A DNA stretch of 64,000 bases from assembly GCA_900696465.1 (NCBI GenBank), contig CAADGE010000040.1:45494-109493 (forward strand), given 5' to 3'. The translations under genes were made by a program, and so were the position numbers. This document shows positions 28,266-38,242 of the stretch, piece after piece (within the stretch, counting starts at the first letter, position 1; each line of letters begins with the position of its first letter). Below the pieces are notes generated by a model that saw only the letters and a program-made list of their open reading frames with translations, made no database searches and was not told the DNA's origin. The stretch is from an uncultured Planctomycetota bacterium. Its GTDB lineage: Bacteria > Planctomycetota > Phycisphaerae > UBA1845 > UTPLA1.

Positions 28266-29447
28266 ATGGGAGAGTCAGGGATGATGCGAAGAATCAGCCA
28301 GCTTGCCTGTTTCGTGTTGCCGACGGTGCTCCTTGCCGGGCCGGTGTCCTGTTCAAGGACGGATCAGCGGATTCCGGACGTGGCGCCGATCGGGACACAG
28401 GAACTCTATCAGCCGTTCGTCGGCGGGACCGGGCTACCGGAGAAGATGCTGGATCGCCTGCCCTATCGGCTCGCACCGGGCGACGTGCTGGAAATCATCT
28501 ACCAGGTTCGCAACATCGTCACCGACTCCCCCTACACGCTGAAAATAGAAGACATCATCAAGGTGCGATTCCCTTACCAGGAGAAGTTCGACCAGAAGGT
28601 GACGGTTCAGGGTGACGGCAACATCCGCTGTCTGATGCTCGGGCAGGTTCGCGCGGCGGGCCGAACGGCCGGCGACCTCGAGGAGCAGCTTCGCCGGGCA
28701 TACTCCCGCTACATCAAGGAGCCCGAGATCACCGTGGTCGTTGAAGCGGCGAACGTAAAGATCACAGAGCTGAAGAAGGCAATTACGACGGCGCCACGCG
28801 GCCAGTCGCGTCTGGTGCCGATCAAACCGGACGGCACAATCGACCTGCCCTACATCGGAGAGGCGATGGTGGCCGGCAAGACGGTGCACGAATCGAAACT
28901 GCTGCTCGACTCGCGTTATCGCGAAGAGGACCTCGAGGAAATCGAAGTCACCGTGCAGACACTCGAGTTTGCTCCGCGTCGCGTTTATGTGATGGGCGAG
29001 GTATGGTCGCCGGGCGTCATCGAGACGAACCGCCCGCTCACCCTGGCCCATGCGATCATCGCACAGGGCGGGCCGACGCCGCGCGCCAATCGGTCGAAGA
29101 TTCTGCTGGTGCGCCGCGAGTTCCTGCCGGTGCCTGAGGCGCTGGTGTTCGATCTCGAACAGCTTCTGCACTCGCGCAAGCCGACGGAGTTCGGTTCGAT
29201 GCCGCCGGGCAGCGACTGGCGTTGGGATCCATACCTGGCGGATGGCGACATCATCTGGGTGCCTCCGACGGCGATGGCCGTGGCCAACGACTGGATCGAC
29301 CAGTTCTTCACCCGTGGCGTTCGCTCCGTCTTGCCTTACAGCGGGGTGGTCGGCCTGAACTTCGGCTACGGCATCCGCGAGGCGCCGTCGACGGTGCGGA
29401 CGAAGCTGATCGGCCCGCCGAACATCAACACGCAGTTGGGACCGTGA
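28266..29447 (+). CDS. Wza-like polysaccharide export outer-membrane lipoprotein
   Basis: 393 residues; lipobox LLAGPVSC near residue 28 (the ATG at 28281 is an equally good start). It contains the Poly_export domain (YRLAPGDVLEIIYQVRN, then VQGDGNIRCLMLGQVRAAGR) followed by SLBB-type repeats (ITTAPRGQSRLVPIKPDGTI, RRVYVMGEVWSPGVIETNRP). Proteins of this family form the outer-membrane channel for exported polysaccharide. The end of the protein, after residue 300, has an unusual extra segment with GDIIWVPPTAMAVANDWIDQ, typical of Wza relatives whose final helix crosses the membrane. Confidence 0.88.
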   Translation: MGESGMMRRISQLACFVLPTVLLAGPVSCSRTDQRIPDVAPIGTQELYQPFVGGTGLPEKMLDRLPYRLAPGDVLEIIYQVRNIVTDSPYTLKIEDIIKVRFPYQEKFDQKVTVQGDGNIRCLMLGQVRAAGRTAGDLEEQLRRAYSRYIKEPEITVVVEAANVKITELKKAITTAPRGQSRLVPIKPDGTIDLPYIGEAMVAGKTVHESKLLLDSRYREEDLEEIEVTVQTLEFAPRRVYVMGEVWSPGVIETNRPLTLAHAIIAQGGPTPRANRSKILLVRREFLPVPEALVFDLEQLLHSRKPTEFGSMPPGSDWRWDPYLADGDIIWVPPTAMAVANDWIDQFFTRGVRSVLPYSGVVGLNFGYGIREAPSTVRTKLIGPPNINTQLGP

Positions 29448-29582
29448 TGCGGGTGTAAGGACCGCGGGCGCCACGGCAGCAGCCGGGCGCAGGTGGACTT
29501 GGAGTATCGAAGCAAAGTCGCAGCGGGCTGATCAGACAGCTAAGCTCGCTCGGCGCAGCGGGCAGCGAAACGGCAGGCGATT

Positions 29583-31217
29583 ATGAACGAATCCTACGGA
29601 ACCCGATCCCTCCGCGAGATCATGCGGATCCTCTTCGAGCATTGGATCCTGCTGTTTTTGATTGTCGTCATTGGCGGTGCGGGTACTTACCTTGTCTGCG
29701 AGCACCTGGTGCCGCGTTACTATCGGAGCGAGATCAGTCTGATTTTCAAGCGGCCGATGAACAAGAATCCGATCACAACGGATCAGGCCGGTGAGCGCAC
29801 GCTGGAGGTCTTCGTCAAGGCGCAGCAGCAGATCGTGATGTCCGACCTGGTGCTGGCCCGGGCGCTGGCCATTTCCGGAAGCAAACCGCTGCGCGACGAG
29901 TGGTACGCATTGCGTGGCCGCTGGGAGGCCGCCAAGAAGGAAGGCGACGGCCACGCCGCGCGAATTCAGGACGAGATCAATCGCTGGTTGCAGGGGAAAG
30001 TGGGGGACCAGGTCAATACGCTCTTCACGCAGCGCCAGCAGGAACTTCGTAAGTTCCGCGAGTCGGTCAAGCTTCAGACGCCGGGTGGCGAGCAGGTGGC
30101 GATGACCGAGTCGTTTTCGATCCGAGTCGATCGCATGGCTCCGCCGGGCAGCACTGATCCGCAGGCGCATCTGCTGGCACACTACGCGGCCGACGTACTG
30201 GCGGACATGTACATCGTGCGGTACCTGCAGCTTCAGCAGGACCTGAACGCTCCCGCCGAGCGCGTCATGGACGACGTGGTCGAATCGTTCATGAAGCAGG
30301 ACGTCGATGCGGCCAGTCGCCGGTATCAGGATTTCATCGTGGCCAATGCCGACAAGATCGGCGTGCTGGAGCAGTTGCTCAAGAGCGGTACCGAGCACGG
30401 TGTACAGGTCGTGCTGACCAAGATTCGCGAGAACGATGCCACACTGCATCTGGAACTCGCGCGGGATCGTGCCATTTTTGAAACGCTTTCGCGCATTCTG
30501 CCGGCCGGCGTACTGGAGATCGGCGGTCTCGCGGAACTGACGGACGAGGAAATCGCCACGGCGATTTCGGTGGTGGCGATGGATTTCTTCCGTGAGAATC
30601 TGTTGTTTCTCGAACTGTCAAAGAGTCTGACGGCCTTGGAGAATCGGCGTGCGCGCATCGAAGCGCAGTTCACGCCGGATAGCCGCGATGTGCAGTACAT
30701 CCGTGAAGAAGTGGCCCGGAACCGACGGCGGCTGATGGAAGCCGTGGTGGGCTATGTCGCCGGTCTGCGAGCGAGCATCGAGGCCCGTGAGCAGCAGCGC
30801 GCGATCAATGATGAGCTGGTGAAGAAAACCGCAGCCGAGCAGAATGAGATTCACTCGAAGCTTGCCGAGTACGCGCGGCTGAAGAACGAGTTCGAGGTGG
30901 CGCAGAAGCACCTGGAGAAGCTCCAGCAGGAGCGAATCGAAGCGAAGTCGGCCAAGCTCATCAGCCGCGAAGCAGTCACGGTGAGCAAGCTCGACGAGGC
31001 CTCGGTGCCGGACGTGAACCGTCCGGTGATTCCGATGACGGGCATCTACACCGCGGTGGCGGTGCTGGTCTCGCTGCTTCTGGGAATCGCGTTCGCCTTC
31101 CTGGCTGATCACTTCGATCACACGTTGCGGTCGAGTGTGGATGCCGAGCGGTACCTGGGTGTGCCGGTCCTCGGTTCGGTGCGTCGTCGCGGGCGGCGGC
31201 TGATTGTGTCCACCTAG
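29583..31217 (+). CDS. Wzz/GumC-like chain-length determinant protein
   Basis: 544 residues. An N-terminal Wzz domain has TM1 at about residues 19-40 (WILLFLIVVIGGAGTYLVCE) and TM2 near residue 485-505 (GIYTAVAVLVSLLLGIAFAF), with a long periplasmic coiled-coil-rich region between. After TM2 only about 35 residues remain (DHTLRSSVDAERYLGVPVLG), so there is no fused kinase domain; the cognate P-loop protein is the next gene. It controls the length and export of polysaccharide with Wza and Wzy. Confidence 0.85.
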   Translation: MNESYGTRSLREIMRILFEHWILLFLIVVIGGAGTYLVCEHLVPRYYRSEISLIFKRPMNKNPITTDQAGERTLEVFVKAQQQIVMSDLVLARALAISGSKPLRDEWYALRGRWEAAKKEGDGHAARIQDEINRWLQGKVGDQVNTLFTQRQQELRKFRESVKLQTPGGEQVAMTESFSIRVDRMAPPGSTDPQAHLLAHYAADVLADMYIVRYLQLQQDLNAPAERVMDDVVESFMKQDVDAASRRYQDFIVANADKIGVLEQLLKSGTEHGVQVVLTKIRENDATLHLELARDRAIFETLSRILPAGVLEIGGLAELTDEEIATAISVVAMDFFRENLLFLELSKSLTALENRRARIEAQFTPDSRDVQYIREEVARNRRRLMEAVVGYVAGLRASIEAREQQRAINDELVKKTAAEQNEIHSKLAEYARLKNEFEVAQKHLEKLQQERIEAKSAKLISREAVTVSKLDEASVPDVNRPVIPMTGIYTAVAVLVSLLLGIAFAFLADHFDHTLRSSVDAERYLGVPVLGSVRRRGRRLIVST

Positions 31218-31383
31218 CCCGCGGGCGACCGCTTTGAGCGGCGAGGATTGCGCCCTCTACCGGCGTGATGAAGCGGATGTGAGGGGCAAGGGGTGGAATT
31301 AGCACAATCGGCGGTTCGATACCGCCGATAATGCCGAAAGACCGAGCAAAGACCTGATAGAATGTAGCACAGGAGTGTGCCGC

Positions 31384-32388
31384 GTGTCCGATAAGCCGGA
31401 TAAACAGGATAAGGACTTCAACTCCGCGGATGACGCGCTGGATCCGATTCCGAAGCCGGAACAGATCTGGCCACCGCCGGAGCCCAAATCGAAGCCATCC
31501 TCCCGCAAGCCGGCCGAAGAGCCGGTGGCGGAGCCCGAAGAGGACCTGATCGATCTCGACTGGGACGGCGGCGTCGAAAAGATCGACGACGTGATCGAGG
31601 AGATTCGCCAGCTCAACGGGGAATCGCCTGCGGAGGTGGAGCTGGCCGCCGAGTCCGCTCCGCCGCCATCGCCGCCTCGCGTGTCGAGGGCCGTGGAGCC
31701 GGCACCCGCGGCGCGCGGCACGACCGGAGAACTGTCACGTCGCGTGCGGCCGAAGTCGGAAGGCGAACTGGCACAGCTCTGGAGCAATGTCTTCTTTTCC
31801 GCCGATCGCACTCCACCCCGGGCTGTCATCGTGACTTCTGCTCGACGGGGCGACGGTGCGACGCAGATTGCCTGTGGCCTGGCGATTCTCGGGGCCGGTG
31901 CAAATCGCGAGCTGCATATCGCGCTGGTGGATTTCAATCTTCGCAAGCCGGGCATTGCTGATCAGCTCGGTATCACCGGCGAACCCGGTGTGACCGACGT
32001 GCTTTCCGGAGGGGCATCGATCGACTCAGCCATGCAGGTGCTGTCACTCGAGAATGGAACGACGCTGCATGTGCTGCCGGCAGGGACGATGGTCGATCAG
32101 CCGCTGGGCGTGATCAAGAGCCGGCAGGTCAAGTCGATGATCGCCCGACTCAAGGAACGTTACGACCATGTCCTGATCGACGTGGCCTGCGCCGGCAATT
32201 ACCCGGACGCGCAGGTGATCGGCTCGATGGTGGACGGCGCACTGCTGGTGGTCCGCGCGGGCAGTACGCCGCGCGAGACCGTGGCCGAGGCCAAGAAGCG
32301 GCTGGACTATGCCGGCGTTCGCTGCCTGGGCCTGGTGATGAATCAGCGGAGCGACCCGATTCCGGGCCTGGTCTATCGAATGACGTGA
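31384..32388 (+). CDS. Wzc/CpsD-like P-loop protein with degenerate Walker A
   Basis: About 334 residues from the GTG at 31384, which is 8 bases after AGGAG. Residues 1-125 are acidic, Pro-rich and probably disordered; the ATPase-like domain follows. The Walker A position, normally GxGKST in bacterial tyrosine kinases, reads VTSARRGDGATQIA, so the lysine that binds phosphate is missing. Walker A' reads VDFNLRKPG instead of VDGDLRKP. No Tyr-rich tail is present. The Wzz-partner position in the operon is clear, but kinase activity is doubtful; a structural or regulatory role is more likely. Confidence 0.8.
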   Translation: MSDKPDKQDKDFNSADDALDPIPKPEQIWPPPEPKSKPSSRKPAEEPVAEPEEDLIDLDWDGGVEKIDDVIEEIRQLNGESPAEVELAAESAPPPSPPRVSRAVEPAPAARGTTGELSRRVRPKSEGELAQLWSNVFFSADRTPPRAVIVTSARRGDGATQIACGLAILGAGANRELHIALVDFNLRKPGIADQLGITGEPGVTDVLSGGASIDSAMQVLSLENGTTLHVLPAGTMVDQPLGVIKSRQVKSMIARLKERYDHVLIDVACAGNYPDAQVIGSMVDGALLVVRAGSTPRETVAEAKKRLDYAGVRCLGLVMNQRSDPIPGLVYRMT

Positions 32389-32478
32389 TGACGGAACCGT
32401 CCTCCGCCGGCACAAGATGTCCCGGCGGCAGGTGATAGCTGAAGACAAACCACGGACCTCGCCCTCGATCCGCTGCCC

Positions 32479-34179
32479 ATGGCCACCCTGACCGCACATC
32501 GTACTCCGTGGCTCTTCTTCCTGGGCTTTGTCGCCCTGATGGGCATGATGTGGGGATCGGTGGCCACGGCTTCTCTGCCGACGTCGGCGCTGCTTATTCT
32601 CTGGCTGGTGGTCGGCGGCCTGGTTCTCTTTACCTTTTACACCTTCAAGGGAAACCTGCTGCTGGCGATTCTCGTCTGGTTCGTGACGCTGATCGCCTTG
32701 CATGAAGAGTTCTGGCGCGTGGCCGTGCCGCTCTTCTTCGCCATCACCATTCCGCGACTGGGCATCGTCGTGCTCGTGCTGCTGCTGATCGCCATGCTGG
32801 CGGTGGGGCGGGTGCGGCTGCGTCACGCCTGGCCGGTCAGCGGCTGCATCGCCGCTGTGGCCGTGTATTTCTTTCTTTCGGCGCTGGTGTCGGGATTTGA
32901 GACGCGCTCGGTCGTGTCCGTGCACTACCGGCTTATCGGAGGGTATCTGTTTCCCTTCGCGGTGTTCGGCCTCGTGCTGCACGCGTTTCATACCGAGCAG
33001 GACTTCAAACGGCTGGCGATCTTCTTCGCCCTCCTGTCGGTCTATCTCACGTTCACCGGCTGGTGCGAGCGGTTCGACATCGGCGCACTGATCTTCCCCA
33101 GGTTCATCAACGATCCGTCCGTCGGCATTCACTGGGGACGCGTGCGCGGGCCGTTCGTCATGTCCGCCGCCATGGGGCTGGCGCTCGTCTACTGCTTCTT
33201 CAACAACCTCGTGCTGGCGCGAAACGTGCAGCGCGGCCGCTGGATGCTTTATGTCATCAACGGTCTGATGTTTCCGGTCATCTTCTGGACGAAAACGCGC
33301 TCGGTGTGGCTGTCCTTCGTGCTCTGCCTGCTCATCTGGGCGACCTATTCCCGGCGACGCACCACGCGGGTCGTGTCGGTCTCCCTGCTGCTCTCGGTCA
33401 CGCTGCTCGTTGCCGTGATTAACATGGAAAACTTCCTGACGCCCGATCGTGAGGTCGGCGGTCTGACGGACACGGCGCCGATTCTCCTGCGCATCGGTCT
33501 GGCGCAGATGACCTGGGAGATCGTTCAGCAGCACCCGTTCTTCGGCATCGGCTTCGGGCACTTCCGCGACTATGCCCCCGGATTCGCCAAGGATCCGTCC
33601 AGCCCGTTTTACGCCTTCGGCACGACGGCCCTTGAACACAACAACCTGCTCTCGATCGTCGCGGAGACCGGCCTGGTCGGCCTCGTGCTCTATCTGCTGA
33701 TGGCCGTGTTTCTCGTGCGCCAGTCGGTGTTGCTGTATCGCAAGCTGCCGCCGAAGGGTCCGGGCTTTATCAGCCGCGATCTGCTCGTGCTCTACTGGAT
33801 TCTGGCGATGGCCTATTTCATCGACGGCACCTTCCGCGAAACCAGCGACAACCCCTTTGCCAACAGTCTCTTCTTCGGACTCAGCGCCGTTCCTGTCGCG
33901 CTGAACGTGCTGCTCTCGCCGGCGCCGATTCATGCCCGGCCGGGGTTTGCATCACCGGGTCGCGGCGGTGCCGCCGGACTTGGTGGGCAACCGATTCCAC
34001 GACAGCCGAAGGGGCCATTCGGGGCGAGCGGTCCGGTTCGGGGTAGAATCGAAGGATCGGGCAGTGCCTCCGGAATGAGCCGCACCTCGGCGAATCGACC
34101 GGCAGCTCCGCCCACCGGCGGAAGCACAGCGGTGCTGCGACGCGGTACCGGGGAACGCGCGCCGGGCCGACGGGGGTAG
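32479..34179 (+). CDS. Wzy-like O-antigen polymerase/ligase family membrane protein
   Basis: 566 residues with about 12 hydrophobic segments (for example LFFLGFVALMGMMWGSVATA, ILIIAMLAV, LLLSVTLLVAVINM). The O-antigen ligase/Wzy core is seen at MTWEIVQQHPFFGIGFGHFR followed by EHNNLLSIVAETGLVGLVLY, the conserved periplasmic loop of this superfamily. A cytoplasmic C-terminal tail of about 80 residues is Pro/Gly/Arg-rich. It would polymerise repeat units on undecaprenyl diphosphate. Confidence 0.82.
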   Translation: MATLTAHRTPWLFFLGFVALMGMMWGSVATASLPTSALLILWLVVGGLVLFTFYTFKGNLLLAILVWFVTLIALHEEFWRVAVPLFFAITIPRLGIVVLVLLLIAMLAVGRVRLRHAWPVSGCIAAVAVYFFLSALVSGFETRSVVSVHYRLIGGYLFPFAVFGLVLHAFHTEQDFKRLAIFFALLSVYLTFTGWCERFDIGALIFPRFINDPSVGIHWGRVRGPFVMSAAMGLALVYCFFNNLVLARNVQRGRWMLYVINGLMFPVIFWTKTRSVWLSFVLCLLIWATYSRRRTTRVVSVSLLLSVTLLVAVINMENFLTPDREVGGLTDTAPILLRIGLAQMTWEIVQQHPFFGIGFGHFRDYAPGFAKDPSSPFYAFGTTALEHNNLLSIVAETGLVGLVLYLLMAVFLVRQSVLLYRKLPPKGPGFISRDLLVLYWILAMAYFIDGTFRETSDNPFANSLFFGLSAVPVALNVLLSPAPIHARPGFASPGRGGAAGLGGQPIPRQPKGPFGASGPVRGRIEGSGSASGMSRTSANRPAAPPTGGSTAVLRRGTGERAPGRRG

Positions 34180-34183
34180 GCGC

Positions 34184-35956
34184 TTGAAGGCAACCATCGA
34201 TAGTACGGCCATGCCTGCGATGTCCGGGGCAACCTCCCGGTCGGTCGACGCGCCGACCGCGCGACGCTGCTGGCGCGCCTGGATGTTCGCTAGCACGCCG
34301 CTGAACGAGGCGATGGGCCTGTATCTGCCGGCAACGGTGGCCTTCCGACTGATTAACTTCGGGCGAATCCTCCTGCTGACCTGGTGGATGACTAAACAGC
34401 AGTTCGGCCTTTTGAACATGATCCTGCTGGCGCTGAATGTGCTCACGCCGCTTTGCAGTTTGGGGCTGAATGAGGCCGTTACCCGCTATGTGCCGCAGCA
34501 CGAGACACGCGGCTCGCTGCGACGGTTCGTGCGACGCTCCTTCTCGCTTCTGGCGGCGATCACACTTCTTAGTATGGCGCTCTTATGGATCTATGCCGAA
34601 CGGTTGGGTGTCTTTTTCTATGCCCAGGTGTTCACCGATGCCCAGTGGCTGGCGCGTTTTCGTGCCGACGCGCCCGACCTGGCGCGACTATCGGCCGTGG
34701 TCATCGGTTTGCTGATCGCGTATTTCTACCTGCTGGCCGTGATGAAGGGGCTGCGGATGTTCAACGCCCTGGCCATCATGGAGATGTTTCACGGCACGAT
34801 TTTTCTGGCCGCGAGCATCGGTGCGATCGCCATCGGCCGGCTCAGCGCATTTACTCTGACGGCGCTCTACGGCTTCTCGCTCCTCGTGCCGGTCGTCTGG
34901 TTCGGCATCGGGCTGGCGCGCAGCATCTCCAGCGGCACTGCCGGGGAGCATCGACCGGCGGCACCGCCCGCCTCCACGAACGGAGACGGCGCACACGCTA
35001 CGCGAGAACAAAGCGACGAGGTGGACGACGAGCCCGACTGGGCGTCCAAGCTCCTGCGCTTCAGTGTCTGGACCACTCTGGCGGGCATCACCTGGCAGGC
35101 GCTGGTCTATTACCCGACGTGGTTTCTCAACAAGGTCAACGGTCACGACGCGGTCGCGGTATTCAGCGCCGTCCGGCAGATCGGACAATTCATTCTGGTC
35201 GGCGCCGTGGCCGTGGTCACGGTGGTGATGACGATCGTGACGCGCACCTGGGAGACGCGCGGGCGCGAGGCGGCGCAGCGGCAGTTGTCACTGGCCTTCC
35301 GCGGCACGGGCATCGGCCTGCTGGTTCTCTGTACGATCCTCGCGCTTTGCAGGGGCTTGATCATCCGTATGTTCCAGGCGGACTACGCACCGGGCGCGGC
35401 GGTCCTGCCGCTGCATCTGCTTTTCTTCCTGTTCGGCGCGTTTCTCGCGTTTCTGCCGATTCACTTTCAGTTGATGGAGAAGACGCGGCACATGTTCTGG
35501 CCGTGGGCGATCGGTGTGGCCGCGAACATGCTCTACGCCTTCTGGCTGGCCGGGCCGGGTCTGGAGACCGTCCAGTCGATGCCGATCTGGAAGACGCTTT
35601 CTGCGTGGACCACGGGCCTGTTCGTCACGGATTTTTCCGATCCCATGGGACTGGGCAGCGCGGCGTGGTGCGGCGTGTTTGCCATCTTTACGGCGCTGGT
35701 GCTCTGCATTGTGTTGATCCGTGCGGAATGCTGCCGACTCGATCGCGGCACATACCTGGTCATCGCCGCCGCCGGTCTACTCGGTATGAACTCCTACATT
35801 CTCGCCGTCGGGATCATCGTCTTTCTGCTCATCACCTTCCGCACCCAACTGATCTTCACCAACGACGAACGGCGGCGCGTGCTCGGTTATGTCCAGGGGG
35901 CCTTCAGCCACGTGCCATCGGTTCGCCAGTTTCTCCGGTGGCGAAACGGCGGATAA
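34184..35956 (+). CDS. Wzx-like oligosaccharide flippase
   Basis: 590 residues, polytopic with about 12-14 transmembrane segments; MATE/MVF-like pattern (YLPATVAFRLINFGRILLLT, GLNEAVTRYVPQHETRGSLR, AVFSAVRQIGQFILVGAVAV). A cytoplasmic low-complexity loop rich in Ala, Glu and Asp separates the two halves near residue 260. Flippases of this type move lipid-linked repeat units across the inner membrane. TTG start at 34184 with a GGGGGTAGG ribosome site; the ATG at 34211 is an alternative. Confidence 0.8.
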   Translation: MKATIDSTAMPAMSGATSRSVDAPTARRCWRAWMFASTPLNEAMGLYLPATVAFRLINFGRILLLTWWMTKQQFGLLNMILLALNVLTPLCSLGLNEAVTRYVPQHETRGSLRRFVRRSFSLLAAITLLSMALLWIYAERLGVFFYAQVFTDAQWLARFRADAPDLARLSAVVIGLLIAYFYLLAVMKGLRMFNALAIMEMFHGTIFLAASIGAIAIGRLSAFTLTALYGFSLLVPVVWFGIGLARSISSGTAGEHRPAAPPASTNGDGAHATREQSDEVDDEPDWASKLLRFSVWTTLAGITWQALVYYPTWFLNKVNGHDAVAVFSAVRQIGQFILVGAVAVVTVVMTIVTRTWETRGREAAQRQLSLAFRGTGIGLLVLCTILALCRGLIIRMFQADYAPGAAVLPLHLLFFLFGAFLAFLPIHFQLMEKTRHMFWPWAIGVAANMLYAFWLAGPGLETVQSMPIWKTLSAWTTGLFVTDFSDPMGLGSAAWCGVFAIFTALVLCIVLIRAECCRLDRGTYLVIAAAGLLGMNSYILAVGIIVFLLITFRTQLIFTNDERRRVLGYVQGAFSHVPSVRQFLRWRNGG

Positions 35957-36010
35957 ATAGCGTCCGCGACGCGCGGCGGAACCGGCCACCTGACCGCGAA
36001 GGAGTGATCC

Positions 36011-38242
36011 GTGTCCCGCGATCCCACGCTTGCCGTCGTACTCTGCACGCGGGATCGTCCCCAGGCGCTGATCGAGACACTTCGTTCGATCTGGTCGCAG
36101 ACACGCCGGCCGGATGAATTGATCCTTCTGGACGACGGACGGCTCGATGAGCCGGTGCACTCGCAGATCGAGTGTGACGCACGATCGCACGGCATTCCGC
36201 TTCATTACGAGCGAACGAATCGCCCCGGTCTCACGCGGGCTCGCAACCAGGCCGCCCGCCTCGCCTCGAGCGACATTCTCTTCTACCTCGATGACGACGT
36301 GACCTGCGAAGCGGAATGCGTGCAGCACGTGGTCGAGTTGTTTCGTGATCCGGCGGTGAGCGGAGTGACCGCCCGGATCGTAGAGCCGCGGTTCGAGTGC
36401 TCGCGTTCCGCGCGCCTGTATCAGCTTGGCTATCGGCTGGCGGGATGGTGGAGCGTCCGCCCCCGCGGCAGGCCGGACCAACCGGCACCGGCGGTGTTGC
36501 GACATCCGGAGATTGCCGTGCCGGCGCGATGGCTCTCCGGTGCGGCGATGGCCCTTCGACGCGAGATCGTCCTGGCCAATCCGTTCGACGAAAACCTGGT
36601 GGATTACGCGCTGGGGGAAGATCGAGAGCTGGGCTACCGGCTGACGCCGAATCACTGGCTGCTGGAATCGAAGCGAGCGCGAGTCGTGCATCGGCGGGAA
36701 GGCACGCAGCGGACCGGGGGCCGGCGAATGGGTTACATGACCATCCTCAACTACCTTTACATCCTTCGCAAGACCTGTCGGCTGGGCGTCGGCGACGTGC
36801 TGTTGATTCTCTGGAGCTTCTTTGTGATTGCGGCGATGCACCTGATCTGGTCGATCGGGCCGGGTCGTCGCGAACACCTTGGCTCGCTCGTCGGCATGGG
36901 GCAGGGCATCCTCGACGCGCTGCGAGGTGGTGCCGGCCGAGATGCGAGCGGCTCGCTTTCTCCCAGATCAATCGACATACGCACGCGGGCCCGGCACATC
37001 GCTCCGGTCAATCATGCTGCACGCGCGCCGCGCCGCGTGCTCTTTGTCACGAACCGGCTGGAGGCCGGCGGTGCGGAGCTGATGCTGGTCGCCCTCGTGC
37101 GGCGATTGGCGCGGCATCACGTGCAGCCGTACGTGCTTTGCCTCAAGGATGCCGGTCCGCTGGCGCCGCGCGTACGAGAATGCGGCGTGCCGGTCTATGA
37201 GCAAGCCCTCAAGTTCAAGACGGATGCAGCGGTCCTGTCACGGATTCGTCGAATTCTTTCGGAGAACCGGATCGATGTCATCGTCGCGGCACACAGCGGC
37301 GGCGATCGCATGTTCTGGTCCACACTGGCCGGGCGGCTGGCCGATACGCCGGTCGTCGTCTGGTCGCACTGGTTCCCGCTCGAGCGGCAGCATCACTTCG
37401 AACGGGCCAATCGCGCGCTCTACCGTTTCGTGGACTGCTATGTGGCCATTGGCGAACGACAGCGCGAGGCGCTGATCCGCCGGGAGCACGTGCCCGCAGG
37501 AAGGATCGCGGTCATCCCCAACGGCGTGGAGCTGGATCGATTTCTCTCGTCAAACGCGGATCGCGCCGAGGCCCGGCGTCGGCTTCGTCTTTCGGATGAC
37601 CACGTGGCCGTGGCGCTGATCGCCAATCTGCGGCGTGAAAAGCGCCACGATGTCTTCATTGCAGCGGCTCGACGGCTGGCTCCGGCGAACCCGCGTCTGC
37701 GATTTCTCATCATCGGCGACGGTCCGGATCGTGACACGGTACAGGCAGCCGCTGCCGCATCCGGGCTGGACCATGAAACGCTGCGCATGCTCGGCTCGCG
37801 CGAAGACATTCCCGAGCTGCTACCGGGCATTGACATCTCTTGTTTGTGCAGCGAACAGGAATGTTTCAGTGTGACGATGCTGGAGGCGGCGGCGGCCTCG
37901 GTGCCGTTTATCGGTCCCGATTCGGGCTGTATGCCGGAGTTTCTTGAGCATCGCCGCACCGGCCTCCTGATTAAACCGGCGAACGCGGTCGAGTTAGCCG
38001 ATGCGATAGCCGAATTGGCAGCGAAGGAGTCCCTGCGGGCGGATATCGCCCGAGAGGCCCGTAAAAAGGTGCTCGCACAGTACGGCGTCGATGCGATGGT
38101 CCGATCATTCGCGGACTTGTTTTTCACCCTTCGAAAGGGGGCGCGATTCGACGTCGAGGAGACGGCGAGCGATCGCGCTGCGGTGCGTGCGCGCGCGAGA
38201 CTGGGAATGCGGTCGCAGGAGCCCGGATTTGTTCCGTCCTGA
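36011..38242 (+). CDS. GT2-GT4 fusion glycosyltransferase
   Basis: 743 residues, two glycosyltransferases in one chain. Residues 1-300: GT2 GT-A domain (VVLCTRDRPQALIETLRSIW, DDG, the DXD-like YLDDDVTCEAE, GAAMALRREIVLANPF) with a hydrophobic helix near residues 258-278 (LLILWSFFVIAAMHLIWSIG). Residues about 340-700: GT4 GT-B domain (RVLFVTNRLEAGGAELMLVA, VIPNGVELDRF, LIGDGPDRDTVQAA, SEQECFSVTMLEAAA). Such fusions would add two sugars in sequence while at the membrane. GTG start with AAGGAG six bases upstream. I see no internal start that would separate the halves. Confidence 0.85.
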   Translation: MSRDPTLAVVLCTRDRPQALIETLRSIWSQTRRPDELILLDDGRLDEPVHSQIECDARSHGIPLHYERTNRPGLTRARNQAARLASSDILFYLDDDVTCEAECVQHVVELFRDPAVSGVTARIVEPRFECSRSARLYQLGYRLAGWWSVRPRGRPDQPAPAVLRHPEIAVPARWLSGAAMALRREIVLANPFDENLVDYALGEDRELGYRLTPNHWLLESKRARVVHRREGTQRTGGRRMGYMTILNYLYILRKTCRLGVGDVLLILWSFFVIAAMHLIWSIGPGRREHLGSLVGMGQGILDALRGGAGRDASGSLSPRSIDIRTRARHIAPVNHAARAPRRVLFVTNRLEAGGAELMLVALVRRLARHHVQPYVLCLKDAGPLAPRVRECGVPVYEQALKFKTDAAVLSRIRRILSENRIDVIVAAHSGGDRMFWSTLAGRLADTPVVVWSHWFPLERQHHFERANRALYRFVDCYVAIGERQREALIRREHVPAGRIAVIPNGVELDRFLSSNADRAEARRRLRLSDDHVAVALIANLRREKRHDVFIAAARRLAPANPRLRFLIIGDGPDRDTVQAAAAASGLDHETLRMLGSREDIPELLPGIDISCLCSEQECFSVTMLEAAAASVPFIGPDSGCMPEFLEHRRTGLLIKPANAVELADAIAELAAKESLRADIAREARKKVLAQYGVDAMVRSFADLFFTLRKGARFDVEETASDRAAVRARARLGMRSQEPGFVPS

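Noticed and set aside
31308..31330. tRNA T-arm-like hairpin (GGCGG-TTCGATA-CCGCC)
   Set aside because: The remaining cloverleaf cannot be built around it; upstream bases do not form D or anticodon arms, so it is neither a tRNA nor a clear attachment site.
32044..33933. Long minus-strand frame opposite the CpsD-like and Wzy-like genes
   Set aside because: A Glu/His/Arg/Gln-rich shadow of hydrophobic membrane-protein codons; no domain recognised.
34585..36117. Second plus-strand frame within the Wzx-like gene
   Set aside because: Overlaps the flippase frame completely and has very high Arg/Gly/His content without family signatures.
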